A stretch of 11,254 bases of DNA from positions 1 through 11,254 of the forward strand of contig DASWFO010000217.1 in the NCBI GenBank assembly GCA_036394195.1, in the 5' to 3' direction. The translations under genes were made by a program, and so were the position numbers. Position 1 is the stretch's first letter. Every line of letters begins with the position of its first letter. This document shows, one piece after another, positions 6,222 to 11,254 of this stretch. Source of the DNA: DATJPD01 sp036394195. Its GTDB lineage: Bacteria > Pseudomonadota > Alphaproteobacteria > CACIAM-22H2. The notes beneath the pieces are model-generated. The model saw nothing but the letters and a program-made list of their open reading frames with translations, ran no database searches and had not been told where the DNA came from.

Positions 6222-7220
6222 CTACTGGTCCAGCGTGCTGGCGCCGAACACCTCGTCGAGGCGCATCACGCGCGGCGTCAGCCCCTGCTCGTTCGAGTAC
6301 TGGGCGGCGGTTTCGAGCACGCGGCGGTTCGCAACGACGCCGTGCCGCAGCAACGGCGTGCGCAAGGCCTTCTCCGCGTCGGCCGGCAGCAGCCCCGCTT
6401 TCAGGTGGTACTCGACGTGTTCGAGCCGCTCGGCGTCGGCGATCTCGGCGGCTCGCACGAAGGCCTTGAACAGGTTGAGGGCCACCCACGGATGCGCGTC
6501 CGCGATCTCGCGGCGGATCACCATGCCGTGGTTGATCGGGAACAGGTTCGTCTTCCGGTAATAGCGGATTCCCTCGGTCGCCGGATCGGCGAACAGCGGC
6601 CGGATGTCCGGATGGCCAAACAGATCGAGCGTGCTGCGGTCGACGAGGTCCTGCTTCCAGCGCCGCACATAGTGCAGTGTCGCATCCAGCTCCCCGGCCA
6701 CCATCATCGACGCGATGCTCTTCTCCGGCGGGATCTGATGCACGACGACGCCGGGCGGCGGCTTGAAGCCGGTGGCCCCGCCATGGCTGTGTTCGGGCGT
6801 GCGCTCCATCCAGAATTCCATGTCCTTCGGCGCGACGCCGAACTCATGCTCGAGCGCGCCGCGTGCCCAGAGCGCCGCCGTCTGCTGGTATTCGGGGACT
6901 CCGACCCGCTTGCCGCGGAGATCCGCCGGCGTGTCGATGCCGGCGTCGCGGCGCACCAGGATCTCGGTGTGAAAGAAGCGCCGCGTCGTGAACACGGGGA
7001 GGCCGACCCAGCGTGCGTCGCCGCGCGCGACGGCGATCAGCAGCGACGAGACCGACATCTCCGAGGCGTCGAAGTCGGCGAAGCGGAGCTGGCGCCAGAA
7101 CATCTCCGAGGGATGCAGCGTCGTCGGGATCAGGTCGATGCCGTCCGGCCGCACCGTTCCGGCCAGGATCGGCCGGGTGCGCGGATTGTCGCTCAACGCG
7201 ATGCTGAGTTTCAGGTTCAT
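6222..7220 (-). CDS. 4,5-dihydroxyphthalate decarboxylase-like protein (periplasmic-binding-protein-like fold)
   Basis: A 332-residue protein beginning MNLKLSIALSDNPRTRPILA, with LHPSEMFWRQLRFADFDASE (36-55), VGLPVFTTRRFFHTEI (72-87) and ADLRGKRVGVPEYQQTAALW (99-118). This pattern is the 4,5-dihydroxyphthalate decarboxylase group, which removes one carboxyl from 4,5-dihydroxyphthalate to give protocatechuate in the phthalate 4,5 pathway. The fold is shared with type-II solute-binding proteins. There is no signal peptide, which favours a cytoplasmic enzyme over a transport receptor. ATG 7220 is used; a GTG at 7229 is in frame but sits directly on the only weak Shine-Dalgarno (TTGAGAT). It is last in the minus-strand cluster after an ABC permease and ATPase, separated from them by the inserted segment 7266-9032. 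Its presence agrees with the Rieske oxygenase at 385-1653. Substrate specificity is inferred from recalled family resemblance. Confidence 0.82.
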   Translation of the reverse strand: MNLKLSIALSDNPRTRPILAGTVRPDGIDLIPTTLHPSEMFWRQLRFADFDASEMSVSSLLIAVARGDARWVGLPVFTTRRFFHTEILVRRDAGIDTPADLRGKRVGVPEYQQTAALWARGALEHEFGVAPKDMEFWMERTPEHSHGGATGFKPPPGVVVHQIPPEKSIASMMVAGELDATLHYVRRWKQDLVDRSTLDLFGHPDIRPLFADPATEGIRYYRKTNLFPINHGMVIRREIADAHPWVALNLFKAFVRAAEIADAERLEHVEYHLKAGLLPADAEKALRTPLLRHGVVANRRVLETAAQYSNEQGLTPRVMRLDEVFGASTLDQ

Positions 7221-7265
7221 GGCAAACACATCTCAATAAGACCGGGTCACCCAAAGGATCGTGTT

Positions 7266-7303
7266 AACCGCAGAGGCCGCAGAGAAGCGCGGAGGCCGCG
7301 GAG
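7266..7303 (-). repeat. CTCTGCG-type 38-bp motif, copy A
   Basis: Read on the minus strand, CTCCGCGGCCTCCGCGCTTC continues to TCTGCGGCCTCTGCGGTT. It matches the inverted copy at 8995-9032 in 31 of 38 positions with no gaps (hand alignment). It has a loose ~8-base period and lies immediately past the stop of the GxxExxY remnant and 45 bases before the decarboxylase-like start. It marks one boundary of the inserted segment. Confidence 0.65.
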
Positions 7304-7304
7304 A

Positions 7305-7497
7305 TCAGAGGCCATTCACCAAGCGCCAAATCCCGTCTTTCATCCTCGGAACATTGAAATTTAAAAGATACCCGAGACGAAACCTACCAAGCTTCAAATA
7401 GCCAAGAAGTTGCGCCTGATGGACTTCAATAAATTATTCCACGGCTTTCACTTCGATGATCACCCGGCCTTCAACTAGGACTCGAACTCATAAACAC
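7305..7497 (-). pseudogene. GxxExxY-family protein gene, C-terminal remnant (stop codon and frameshift)
   Basis: On the minus strand one frame reads VRVLVEGRVIIEVKAVE, a TAA, then FIEVHQAQLLGYLKL and GYLLNFNVPRMKDGIWRLVNGL before TGA at 7307-7305. This is the C-terminal half of a GxxExxY protein (typically DLLVEGRVIVELKAVE...VHEAQLLTYLKL...LLINFNVP...). The codon where L is normally found after KAVE is a stop. A few codons upstream the frame breaks: VYEFES in one frame runs into VRVLVEG in another. The N-terminal GxxExxY motif is gone; 7498-7625 holds nothing recognisable. The 7321-7380 block is 26/60 G+C, far below the surroundings, which suggests acquired DNA. The gene is certainly broken; the family role is uncertain. 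Confidence 0.75.
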
Positions 7498-7625
7498 GCC
7501 TTCGGACGGTTCTCCAGAGTCTGCTTTGACACCGTAAGCGGCTGTCACTTGCGACGAGCGGCACTTCGGGAATGTGCCAGAAGGCGACATTCGCTCGAGC
7601 GACGCAGTCGCTACTCTTGGGCGAA

Positions 7626-8636
7626 CTACTCGATCACCTCGTCGGCGCGGGCTATCAGTGCCGGTGGAATCGTCAGGTCGAGCGCCTTCGCGGTTTTCAG
7701 ATTGACGAGGAACTCGAAGCGGGTCGGCACCTCAAGGGGCAGATCCGCCGGCTGTGCACCCCGTAGGATCCTTGCGACGAGATAAGCGGCGCGCTCGCCA
7801 ATCTCGCCTTGCTTGGGCCCATAAGACATGAGACCGCCCTCGCGAACGATCGCGCCGACTTCGAAGATCGTCGGCAGTCGATTGGCGCTGGCAAACTGAA
7901 CCACGTGTTTGCGGTTGAGGTTCGTCAGGGCGTCATTGACCATGAGAATAGCTCCGGGTGGCTCGCGCTGCATTTCGGCGAATGCATTGTCGAAATCGTC
8001 CGGCTCGCGGACGCCCAAGGCCTGTACACTGACTCCGAGGACCCCGGCGGCGGTCTCAGCTGCCTTATAGCGCATCGTCATTCCTAGATCGTCGGCGTTC
8101 CACAGCATCGCGACTCGCCGAAGGTTGGGCACCGTATCCTTAAGAATTTCAAGCCGCTTAGTGCTGAGATCGGTCGACAATTCCGTAACGCCGGTAAGAT
8201 TGCCGCCAGGCCGCGCCAATCCGCTCACGAGACCGGTTGCGACCGGATCGCCGGCACCAGTCATGACGACGGGTATGGCTCTGGCTGAATTCTTGGCTGC
8301 CAAAGCGGGCGGATAGCCGAAGGTGACAAGGACGTCGATGTTGGCGGCCTCAAGTTCGCGAAGAAGACCGGCAACTCGCCGAGGCTCGCCATCAGCCGAG
8401 CGCTGCTCGAAAATGAGATTCCGGCCTTCGACAAACCCCTGTGCCGCGAGTCCTGAGACGAGATTCTTACGGCGCTCGTCGGTCGCGCCAATGACCGGGC
8501 CGTTGGTGAGTAATCCAACGTGATAAATTCTTGCGGATTGCCCCTCGGCACCTGTCGGGCTTTGCGCCTGCGCGCTGCCGATGGCGGCGACCAAGGCCAA
8601 CAATCCGGCGAATGACGCCTTGCTCAGAGAGTTCAT
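7626..8636 (-). CDS. ABC transporter substrate-binding protein, ABC_sub_bind (COG2984-like) family
   Basis: A 336-residue exported receptor. The signal peptide (about 1-25, core FAGLLALVAAIGSAQA) is followed by RIYHVGLLTNGP at 37-48. Core family marks are QGFVEGRNLIFEQRSADGEP, the GDPVATGLVSGLARPGGNLT segment (129-148), KRLEILKDTVPNLRRVAML (160-178), and GLMSYGP near the C-terminal region. Length matches the family (~325). The start is ATG 8636, seven bases after AGAGG; the frame remains open upstream to 8822 only because it runs into the leader of another gene (see 8709-8822). G+C of sampled lines is about 62%, against about 70% in the MetE-like gene, and no permease or ATPase of its own family is adjacent. 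It sits inside the segment bounded by 38-bp motifs. The ligand is unknown. Confidence 0.88.
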   Translation of the reverse strand: MNSLSKASFAGLLALVAAIGSAQAQSPTGAEGQSARIYHVGLLTNGPVIGATDERRKNLVSGLAAQGFVEGRNLIFEQRSADGEPRRVAGLLRELEAANIDVLVTFGYPPALAAKNSARAIPVVMTGAGDPVATGLVSGLARPGGNLTGVTELSTDLSTKRLEILKDTVPNLRRVAMLWNADDLGMTMRYKAAETAAGVLGVSVQALGVREPDDFDNAFAEMQREPPGAILMVNDALTNLNRKHVVQFASANRLPTIFEVGAIVREGGLMSYGPKQGEIGERAAYLVARILRGAQPADLPLEVPTRFEFLVNLKTAKALDLTIPPALIARADEVIE

Positions 8637-8643
8637 CACGACA

Positions 8644-8651
8644 CCTCTTCC
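8644..8651 (-). promoter_or_regulatory. Shine-Dalgarno for the ABC_sub_bind receptor
   Basis: Minus-strand GGAAGAGG with the AGAGG part seven bases before ATG 8636. This, and the proper signal peptide that follows, decide the start against the longer frame beginning at 8822. Confidence 0.7.
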
Positions 8652-8708
8652 GCAAAATTTGCGCGGCTGAATTCGGAATCCCGCTAGAGACCCTACGTCC
8701 GCTTGAGC

Positions 8709-8822
8709 CGATCTGGTGCTGAGGAAGCCATCGGTCGGCGTCGACGACTGCTGCGCGTAACCCGTGAGCGGCCACACGACCGCCGCACCCCCAAGCGCGC
8801 TGATGAATTCGCGCCGCTTCAT
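8709..8822 (-). pseudogene. N-terminal remnant of a second ABC_sub_bind receptor gene
   Basis: From ATG 8822 the minus strand reads MKRREFISALGGAAVVWPLT, then GYAQQ, then PTDGFLSTRS. This is the standard leader of paralogous ABC_sub_bind receptors (usually ...AARAQQ..PTIGFLSTRS...). After about residue 38 the homology ends, and the frame passes through what is clearly the 5' untranslated region of the next receptor (Shine-Dalgarno 8644-8651) into that gene without a stop. The body of the first receptor has been deleted. An automatic caller would merge both into a 398-residue protein with two signal peptides. A purine-rich GGGGGGA precedes ATG 8822, so the remnant may still be translated and read through into the intact gene. 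Confidence 0.8.
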
Positions 8823-8857
8823 TCGGTCCCCCCGCGCAGCGCCGGGCGTGGCACGTC

Positions 8858-8875
8858 GTTAACGAAGCTGTTAAC
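8858..8875. promoter_or_regulatory. Paired GTTAAC boxes (candidate operator)
   Basis: GTTAACGAAGCTGTTAAC: two copies of the palindromic hexamer GTTAAC six bases apart, 36 bases upstream of the remnant start at 8822. They would lie just downstream of the candidate -10 (8906-8911) for the minus strand, a typical repressor position. No regulator is visible. Confidence 0.25.
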
Positions 8876-8905
8876 CGCCCGAGCGCGACTCCCCTGGGAA
8901 GGCGT

Positions 8906-8943
8906 ATCATATAACACAGCCGCCGGGTGTGACCTGGTTCACA
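8906..8943 (-). promoter_or_regulatory. Candidate promoter with CRP-type site
   Basis: At 8928-8943 stands TGTGACCTGGTTCACA, a perfect TGTGA-N6-TCACA as recognised by CRP/FNR-family activators of the enterobacterial CRP type. On the minus strand it lies upstream of TATGAT (8911-8906), a fair -10; no TTGACA-like -35 is present, as expected for an activator-dependent promoter. The site centre would be about -35 from the expected start, some 5-6 bases off the ideal -41.5. It would drive the receptor remnant and the intact receptor. Confidence 0.3.
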
Positions 8944-8994
8944 GGTGTCGCGATTCGCAGCCTAAGACGGTTTCACCGATAGTGTTCTCGTCCA

Positions 8995-9032
8995 CTCTGC
9001 GTCCTCTGCGCTCCTCCGCGCACTCTGCGGTT
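8995..9032 (+). repeat. CTCTGCG-type 38-bp motif, copy B (inverted to copy A)
   Basis: CTCTGCGTCCTCTGCGCTCC continuing to TCCGCGCACTCTGCGGTT; 31/38 identity with the minus-strand reading of 7266-7303. It ends 10 bases before the stop codon of the ABC permease. Together with copy A it brackets about 1.7 kb that contains the lower-GC genes. Confidence 0.65.
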
Positions 9033-9042
9033 TTCTTCTGAT

Positions 9043-9816
9043 TTACGCTTCCTCGGCCTTCCAGGGAATCACCACGCGCTCGATCTCGCGGAAGATGGTC
9101 GACGTGATCACGCCGAGCACGCCGATGGTCACGATGCCGACGAACATGGCGTCAACCTGCAGGAGCTCCCACGAGCTCCAGATGAGATAGCCAATGCCGG
9201 TTTTCGCCGCCACGAATTCCGCCGCCACGACGACGATGAACGAGATCGCGAGTGCCGTGCGCAGGCCGGTGAAGATCATCGGCAGCGCGCCGTAGAACAC
9301 GATGCGGCTGAACATGACGAGCCGGCTCGCCCCGTAATTGCGCGCGACGTCGATATAGATCGGCTCGATATTGGCGGCCCCGGCAAAGGTGTTGACCACC
9401 ACCGGGAAGAACGCGCCGATCGCCACCACCGCCATCTTCGACGCATCGCCAAAACCGAACGCCAGCAGCAGCAGCGGCATCAACGCGACCTTCGGGATCG
9501 GAAACAGGGCGGCGATCAGCGGGTCGACCACGATCCGCACGCCGCGCGACATCGCCATGCAGAGCCCGATCGCCACCGCCGGCACGACGCCGATCACGTA
9601 GCCGACGGCGATGCGCCACAATGTCGCCGCGACGTGGTTCGGCAGCTCCCCGGAAACGATCAATTGATAGAAGCGCTCGGCGATGTCGCTGGGCGCCGGC
9701 ACGAAGCGGCGGTCGCCGATGCCGGCCTGGATCAGGATCTCCCACAGCACCAGGAGACCGATCGGCGACAGCAGATACATCAGCCGCTCGCGGCGCACCG
9801 ACGGGCGGGTGCTCAT
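9043..9816 (-). CDS. ABC transporter permease, TauC/SsuC type
   Basis: A 257-residue inner-membrane permease of the nitrate/sulfonate/taurine/aliphatic-acid branch. Predicted membrane segments by eye lie at about 13-33, 64-86, 98-119, 126-147, 187-205 and 222-240. The cytoplasmic coupling (EAA) loop is at about 153-187, with ARNYGAS and ALPMIFTGLRTAL. ATG 9816 follows AGGAG by nine bases. It would form a homodimer with the ATPase encoded immediately upstream (9884-10684). No TauA/SsuA-type exported receptor follows it; the next intact gene of the cluster across the inserted segment is the decarboxylase-like protein, whose fold is receptor-like but which lacks a leader. Substrate unknown; an aromatic acid is plausible from context. 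Confidence 0.92.
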   Translation of the reverse strand: MSTRPSVRRERLMYLLSPIGLLVLWEILIQAGIGDRRFVPAPSDIAERFYQLIVSGELPNHVAATLWRIAVGYVIGVVPAVAIGLCMAMSRGVRIVVDPLIAALFPIPKVALMPLLLLAFGFGDASKMAVVAIGAFFPVVVNTFAGAANIEPIYIDVARNYGASRLVMFSRIVFYGALPMIFTGLRTALAISFIVVVAAEFVAAKTGIGYLIWSSWELLQVDAMFVGIVTIGVLGVITSTIFREIERVVIPWKAEEA

Positions 9817-9887
9817 GCGCGTTCGCTCCTATCGGAGCTTCGGCGCACGGGAGTCGCCCGCCGCAGCTTTGGCGAACGCAGGCTCAT
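9813..9887 (-). CDS. 24-codon ORF coupled to both ABC genes (doubtful gene or leader)
   Basis: ATG 9887-9885 overlaps the ATPase stop as ATGA, with AGGAGG four bases upstream, and encodes MSLRSPKLRRATPVRRSSDR plus SERA. It ends at TGA 9815-9813, which overlaps the permease ATG as ATGA. It may be a basic micropeptide, a coupling leader that carries ribosomes from ATPase to permease, or the original permease N-terminus displaced by a one-base frameshift (the real permease starts MSTRPSVRRERL, of similar character). Nothing indicates an independent function. Confidence 0.35.
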   Translation of the reverse strand: MSLRSPKLRRATPVRRSSDRSERA

Positions 9888-10684
9888 GCGCCCTCCTGCT
9901 CGCGCCGGGCGCGCATGACCTCGCCTTCCAGCTCCCGCCAGATCCTGAGCTTCAGGGCGCCGAACTCGGGCGAGGCGCTGAGCTCCATCAGCTTGCGCGG
10001 GTGCGAAAACGGCACCGGCATCACCTCTTTGATGCGGCCCGGCTGCGCCGTCATGATCACCGCCCGGTTGCCGAGGAACAGCGCCTCCTCGATCGAATGG
10101 GTGATATAGACCACGGTCTTGCCGGTCTCCTCCCACAGCCGCACCAGCTCTTCCTGCAGGATGACCCGGTTCTGCGCGTCCAGCGCCGCGAACGGCTCGT
10201 CCATGAACAGCACCGCCGGGTCGGTCACGAAGGCGCGGGCGATGGCGCCGCGCTGCCGCATGCCGCCGGACAGCTGGTGCGGAAAATGCCGGCGGAACTT
10301 GCTGAGGCCGACCAGCTTCATGGCGCGCTCGACGCGGTCCTTGCATTCGTCCCGCTTCACGCCGCGGGTCGTGAGGCCGAAGGCGATGTTCTCTTCGACC
10401 GACATCCACGGGAACAAGCCGCTCTCCTGGAACACCATGGCGTTGGCGACCGTCCAGCCGGCGGCGTCGATGGTGAAGCTGCCGGTCGTCTGCTTCTCGA
10501 GACCGGCGAGAATCCGCAGCAGCGTGGATTTGCCGCAGCCGCTGGGCCCGACGATGCACAGGAATTCGCCGGCGGCAATCGACAGGTCGATGTCGACCAG
10601 CGCCGGGACCGTGCCGCGCGACCCTTCGAACACCTTTCCCAGTCTGGAAATCTCGATCCGCGCACCTTTTCGCGGCGGATTCAT
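9884..10684 (-). CDS. ABC transporter ATP-binding protein, TauB/SsuB type
   Basis: A 266-residue ATPase that energises the adjacent permease at the cytoplasmic face. All motifs are intact: Walker A GPSGCGKST (46-54), Q-loop Q86 in MVFQESGLFPW, signature LSGGMRQRGAIARA (138-151), Walker B VLFMDEPF with D162 and E163, D-loop AALD and switch H196 in YITHS. The start is ATG 10684 (MNPPRKGARIEIS), which gives normal length; the frame stays open to 10945 only because it runs back through a palindromic repeat and into the end of the cupin gene. No strong Shine-Dalgarno is visible before it. It is followed by the permease with a 67-base spacer that holds the coupled small ORF. Confidence 0.94.
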   Translation of the reverse strand: MNPPRKGARIEISRLGKVFEGSRGTVPALVDIDLSIAAGEFLCIVGPSGCGKSTLLRILAGLEKQTTGSFTIDAAGWTVANAMVFQESGLFPWMSVEENIAFGLTTRGVKRDECKDRVERAMKLVGLSKFRRHFPHQLSGGMRQRGAIARAFVTDPAVLFMDEPFAALDAQNRVILQEELVRLWEETGKTVVYITHSIEEALFLGNRAVIMTAQPGRIKEVMPVPFSHPRKLMELSASPEFGALKLRIWRELEGEVMRARREQEGA

Positions 10685-10707
10685 GGATGTCCGTGAGAAC
10701 GGCCCCA

Positions 10708-10820
10708 CCCCCACCCCAACCCTCGCCCCCAATCTTGAAAAGACTTGGCTCGGGGGAGGGTGAAAAAAAGAGGCCGTTCGACTCTTCCCGCCCCCCTTGC
10801 GGGGGAGGGATAGGGAGGGG
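10708..10820 (-). repeat. Palindromic intergenic repeat, family 2, copy B (inverted)
   Basis: Fills most of the gap between the cupin and ATPase genes. On the minus strand the order is as in copy A (6065-6149): a CCCTCCCCC-type hairpin (CCCCGCAAGGGG core, around 10792-10808), a spacer, CCTCCCCCGAGCCAAGTCTT, then TTGGGGGCGAGG. It is longer than copy A through a wider spacer. Its position inside a co-directional gene run could attenuate the ATPase transcript. Confidence 0.75.
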
Positions 10821-10847
10821 GGCTGATCATCGAGGCAAAACTCGCCA

Positions 10848-11254
10848 CTACGGTTCTTTGGCGTCGATGAGCACGAAGGCAATGCGGCACGTCTCTGTCC
10901 CCCGATTGATCCAGGCGTGATTGGTCCCCTGCTGGATGATGACATCGCCGACCTTCAGATGCACCTCGGAATCATCGAGCTTCATGTCGATCTCGCCCGC
11001 CATCACGATGGCGTAATCGAGGCTGTTGGTGCGGTGCATGAACGGATGGGTCGGCGGGCGGAATTTCGACGCGCCATGCCCGTCCCCGTGCCCGATCGTC
11101 CGGCTCATGTAGTCGGAGCCGAGACTCTCCACCTCTTTGCCGGCCGGCGGGAAATCGACGATGCGGAACACCGAGCCACCCGCCGGCGGCGCGATCCCGA
11201 GCTTCGTCAGCGCCTGGTCGGCGCTCCCGGTCATGTCGGCCGGCGCGGCGGCGC
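10848..11254 (-). CDS. Cupin-domain protein, 5' end beyond the window
   Basis: The minus-strand frame is open to the window edge and reads AAAPAD before the internal ATG 11234, so the gene very likely starts outside; related single-domain cupins are ~170-180 residues and carry a 'TPAD..GSAD' segment at this point. Visible parts are APPAGGSVFRIVDFPPAG, then cupin motif 1 as HPFMHRTNSLDYAIVMAGEI and motif 2 as GDVIIQQGTNHAWINRG, then CRIAFVLIDA. Candidate metal ligands are the two histidines of motif 1 and the histidine of motif 2; the usual glutamate of motif 1 is replaced by the aspartate of SLDYA. Small cupins of this kind are dioxygenases, isomerases or binding proteins; the activity is not determinable. 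It heads the minus-strand cluster as seen here and ends 163 bases before the ATPase. Confidence 0.8.
   Translation of the reverse strand, partial: AAAPADMTGSADQALTKLGIAPPAGGSVFRIVDFPPAGKEVESLGSDYMSRTIGHGDGHGASKFRPPTHPFMHRTNSLDYAIVMAGEIDMKLDDSEVHLKVGDVIIQQGTNHAWINRGTETCRIAFVLIDAKEP

Noticed and set aside
7266..7303. CRISPR-like array from the periodic CTCTGCG motif
   Set aside because: The ~8-base periodicity is degenerate and there are no unique spacers of uniform length; no cas genes in the window.
6138..7364. 408-codon plus-strand frame across the decarboxylase-like gene
   Set aside because: Starts in a palindromic repeat and is composed of R/H/D/A-rich antisense sequence; the minus strand has strong family motifs.
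10685..10945. 87-residue N-terminal extension of the ABC ATPase
   Set aside because: It would be encoded by a palindromic repeat plus the antisense-frame end of the cupin gene; the ATPase homology begins shortly after ATG 10684.

Overview
The window is high-GC DNA with the stamp of an alphaproteobacterium of the Hyphomicrobiales (Bradyrhizobium / Xanthobacteraceae-like). This rests on the recurrent Bug (TctC) solute receptors, an 'ABC_sub_bind' lipoprotein-like receptor with an MKRREFISALGG-type leader, and two kinds of GC-rich palindromic intergenic repeats. The genus is inference. It is an accessory, catabolic-looking region, not a core locus.

Layout. (a) 1-1653, plus strand: the 3' end of a Bug solute-binding protein, then a phthalate-4,5-dioxygenase-type Rieske oxygenase. 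(b) 1654-2402: a gene graveyard. Two inverted copies of a ~109 bp repeat enclose a duplicated tail of the neighbouring beta-propeller gene and a piece of a DUF2293-like gene. (c) 2403-4719, minus strand: a two-gene operon, Bug receptor followed by an LVIVD-repeat beta-propeller protein that starts at TTG with a Shine-Dalgarno overlapping the preceding stop codon. (d) 4856-6040, plus strand, divergent: a MetE C-terminal-type zinc methyltransferase with all four zinc ligands. (e) 6222-11254, minus strand: read in transcription order, a cupin (cut by the window edge), an ABC ATPase, a 24-codon ORF coupled by ATGA overlaps at both ends, a TauC/SsuC-type permease, then an inserted segment (7266-9032), then a 4,5-dihydroxyphthalate decarboxylase-like protein.

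The inserted segment is bounded by inverted copies of a 38 bp CTCTGCG-type motif. It carries an ABC_sub_bind receptor gene, the leader remnant of a second such gene fused in frame upstream of it, and a broken GxxExxY gene.

How the genes may work together. The Rieske oxygenase and the decarboxylase-like protein correspond to the first and a later step of the 4,5-phthalate route, and the Bug and ABC systems could import the aromatic acid. The ferredoxin reductase and the cis-diol dehydrogenase that route needs are absent here. The substrate is therefore unproven, and 'phthalate-like aromatic acid' is the most that can be said. I see no tRNA, rRNA, CRISPR array or intact transposase.
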